A DNA stretch of 64,000 nucleotides from Roseococcus sp. SDR (lineage in GTDB: Bacteria; Pseudomonadota; Alphaproteobacteria; Acetobacterales; Acetobacteraceae), in NCBI RefSeq assembly GCF_019083995.1, contig NZ_JAHRCU010000018.1, positions 1-64,000 of the forward strand. The letters run 5' to 3'. The notes below the pieces were generated by a model, which did no database searches, was not told the origin of the DNA, and worked only from the letters and a program-made list of their open reading frames with translations. A program made the translations under genes and the position numbers. Numbering within the stretch: position 1 is the stretch's first letter; every line of letters starts with the position of its first letter. This document shows, piece after piece, positions 62,573 to 64,000 of the stretch.

Positions 62573-63304
62573 TCAGATGAGCAAAGAGATGCCGGAGACG
62601 AGCAGCAGGCCCAGCAGCACCAGGCGGAAGCCCTGCGCCGGCAAATGCTTGCCAGCGCGCAGGCCGAGCCAGGTGCCGAGCAGCAGGGCAGGGACGGCGG
62701 TGGCGGTCAGGAAGATGGCCTCGGCCGTGAAGAAGCCGGTGAAGGCGAGGCCGATGATGGTCAGCGCCTGCATGATGGCGATGAAGGGCTGCATCAGGGC
62801 GCGCGTATCCTGCGGCGGCATGCCCTGCACATCGGCCCACATGCCCACCAGCGCGCCGACATAGCCGCCAATGCCGCCCAATATGCCCGAGGCGAAGCCG
62901 ATGGCGGCGTCGGTCGCCGTCGTGGCGGCGCGTCGGGCGGGCGTCATGCGCAGCGCGATGCGCGCCAGCGTGTAGCTGGCATAGACGACGAGCAGCACGC
63001 CCACACCGGCGACGATGGCGCGCGCCGGGCCGAGGGCGAGGATGGCGAGGCCGAAGGGCACGCCCAGAGTCGCGGTGCCGACATAGAGCCAGAGGCGCCG
63101 CCAGGGGATATGATCGCGCACCGCATAGGTGCCGATGCCCTGCACGATCAGGCTGCCCATCACCAGCACCGGCGCCACCAGCGCGGGGGCCATGACCTGC
63201 AGCAGCACGGCCGCCCCCACCAGCACGAAGGCGAAGCCCGCGATGCTGGCGCAGAAGGCGGCGAGCAGGCTGCCCGCCGAGATGAGGAGAGCGTCAGCCC
63301 ACAT
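62573..63304 (-). CDS. TauE/SafE family membrane transporter
   Basis: 243 aa with seven or eight membrane helices and two copies of the family pattern: SLLAAFCASIAGFAFVLVG near 11-29, and GFASGILGGIGGYVGALVG near 137-155. TauE/SafE proteins export or import sulfite, sulfoacetate and other organic anions. The ATG overlaps the SdhC-like gene end by 11 nt. Its presence in a C4-dicarboxylate run hints at transport of the substrate or product; inference. Confidence 0.83.
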   Translation of the reverse strand: MWADALLISAGSLLAAFCASIAGFAFVLVGAAVLLQVMAPALVAPVLVMGSLIVQGIGTYAVRDHIPWRRLWLYVGTATLGVPFGLAILALGPARAIVAGVGVLLVVYASYTLARIALRMTPARRAATTATDAAIGFASGILGGIGGYVGALVGMWADVQGMPPQDTRALMQPFIAIMQALTIIGLAFTGFFTAEAIFLTATAVPALLLGTWLGLRAGKHLPAQGFRLVLLGLLLVSGISLLI

Positions 63305-63689
63305 TGAGCAGGAACAGGATGGCGGCGGCGATGGCGACACCGGCCGAGGCCGCGACCATGTCCTTCTGCCGCGCCCGCCAGCCGAGGAACTCGAGCGCCA
63401 TCACGCGCAACCCGCCGGCCAGGTGCACGGCCAGCAGCACGACCAGCCCCCATTCGGCGAATTTGAACAGCGCGTTGTCGGTCCAGCGCAGGAAGCCCTC
63501 CAGCGCCGCCTCGCCGGAGATGGCCTGGCCCAGCGCCCAGAAATGCAGCGGCAGGAATAGCGCGAGCAGCAGGCCCGAGACGCGATGGATCACGAAGGCG
63601 ACATAGGTCGGGTGGCGGCGATCCCCGCCCGATCGCCGGAGCGTGGCTTCACGCGGAGGCGTGAATCGGTCGGCCAATGGTTCAGGCAT
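63294..63689 (-). CDS. SdhC-like membrane anchor (heme b subunit)
   Basis: 131 aa with three membrane helices. VIHRVSG (His35-Arg36-x-Ser38 near the quinone site) and LLAVHLAGGLRVMALE (heme ligand His89) are the SdhC hallmarks. The N-terminal 27 residues are longer than usual: residues 8-20 are encoded by repeat copy D. Overlaps the upstream anchor gene by 8 nt and the TauE-like gene by 11 nt. With the anchor next to it, it would dock a flavoprotein/iron-sulfur pair to the quinone pool. Confidence 0.78.
   Translation of the reverse strand: MPEPLADRFTPPREATLRRSGGDRRHPTYVAFVIHRVSGLLLALFLPLHFWALGQAISGEAALEGFLRWTDNALFKFAEWGLVVLLAVHLAGGLRVMALEFLGWRARQKDMVAASAGVAIAAAILFLLNVG
63631..63667 (-). repeat. 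dispersed palindromic repeat, copy D (inside a coding region)
   Basis: 37 bp, same ends as copies A-C; shares 14 bases with copy C at the GATTCACGCCTCCG end. Middle hairpin GCGTG/CACGC. Lies in codons 8-20 of the SdhC-like gene and is read in frame. Confidence 0.7.
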
Positions 63690-63999
63690 GATACAGCCCC
63701 CAGGCCGCGCGGATGCCGAAGGCGGCGGTGGCGAGGCCGACCCCCATCCAGAGCGCATCCACCGTCCGTCCGCGCAGGCCCAGCCACTCGCCCGCGATGT
63801 TGCGCAGCCCGATCGCGCCATGCAGCCCGGCGCAGAGGGCGAAGAGGACATAGAAGCCGAACCAGAGCTCCGCGCCCCGCGTCCGCGCCAGGATTTCCGC
63901 CGCCGAAAGCCCGCCGCGAATGGCCAGCATGATCGTCACCAGATGCACGATGACGGCGAGGCCGAGAAACGCCGCCGTGATGCGCTGGACCGCCCACAT
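63682..63999 (-). CDS. SdhD-like membrane anchor, possibly truncated by the window edge
   Basis: 105 aa visible, starting at an ATG one base from the edge; the true start may lie beyond it. Three membrane helices and GLHGAIGLRNIAGEW (His60), the heme-ligand pattern of the second succinate dehydrogenase anchor. Stop overlaps the SdhC-like gene by 8 nt. An iron-sulfur subunit might be encoded upstream, outside the window. Confidence 0.7.
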   Translation of the reverse strand: MWAVQRITAAFLGLAVIVHLVTIMLAIRGGLSAAEILARTRGAELWFGFYVLFALCAGLHGAIGLRNIAGEWLGLRGRTVDALWMGVGLATAAFGIRAAWGLYHA

Positions 64000-64000
64000 C

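Noticed and set aside
61613-63307. Rightward 564-codon frame opposite fumarase alpha and the TauE-like gene
   Set aside because: Low-complexity His/Arg/Gln content typical of shadow frames; both genes opposite have clear motifs.

Overview
The window is about 70% G+C and densely packed. Coding runs often overlap by ATGA, and there are no rRNA, tRNA, CRISPR or phage genes that I can see. Hopanoid genes (hpnN, hpnH), the alphaproteobacterial ClpXP adaptor SspB, two Bug-type solute receptors and the exopolysaccharide style all point to an alphaproteobacterium, most likely Acetobacteraceae (Roseomonas-like). The taxon is inferred from gene content only.

Layout. 1-5510: a putative nitrogen-heterocycle catabolic locus. 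A leftward run holds a family 5 substrate-binding protein, a Rid protein, a tandem-Rid fusion and a HutI-like imidazolonepropionase; a metal-dependent deaminase-type amidohydrolase is divergent from it. 5519-5794: a dispersed palindromic repeat and a 220-bp MITE-like element whose inverted repeat supplies the stop codon of the next gene. 5791-19081: an exopolysaccharide (EPS) locus with phosphoglycosyltransferase, polymerase, Wza, a degenerate Wzc, WecG-type transferase, acyltransferase, and a five-gene ATGA-coupled run (GT2, ATP-grasp, GH10 glycanase, flippase, second glycosyltransferase). 19085-22649: a Bug receptor and a large RTX/VCBS secreted protein. 22844-30727: hopanoid genes hpnN and hpnH around a CopD-like membrane protein, a diiron ferritin-like protein and three small secreted proteins. 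30783-37760: a 2325-residue autotransporter.

37825-46526 is housekeeping and stress repair: phosphoribosyltransferase, class III aminotransferase, chemoreceptor, MsrA and MsrB, a YVTN propeller, a deacetylase-like protein, a sterol-desaturase-family hydroxylase and SspB. 46527-58734 holds a Bug receptor, a DUF3604 protein, single-chain class I fumarase, DUF1272, Rid and VOC proteins, an XRE/DUF2975 pair with a likely operator, a lipoprotein, FumC, an RHH protein, ChrA with a deleted ChrB remnant, and an OxyR. 58759-64000 is a leftward respiratory/C4-dicarboxylate run: two SdhC/D-like membrane anchors, a TauE-like transporter, the two subunits of a second class I fumarase split by a GNAT gene, and an FrdA-like flavoprotein without the covalent-FAD histidine.

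The window therefore encodes three different fumarases. The best candidates for something undescribed are the Rid/HutI-like/amidohydrolase locus, the flavoprotein-fumarase-anchor operon, the diiron/CopD-like genes coupled to hpnN, and a dispersed repeat beginning GATTCACGCC that occurs four times (plus one looser relative).
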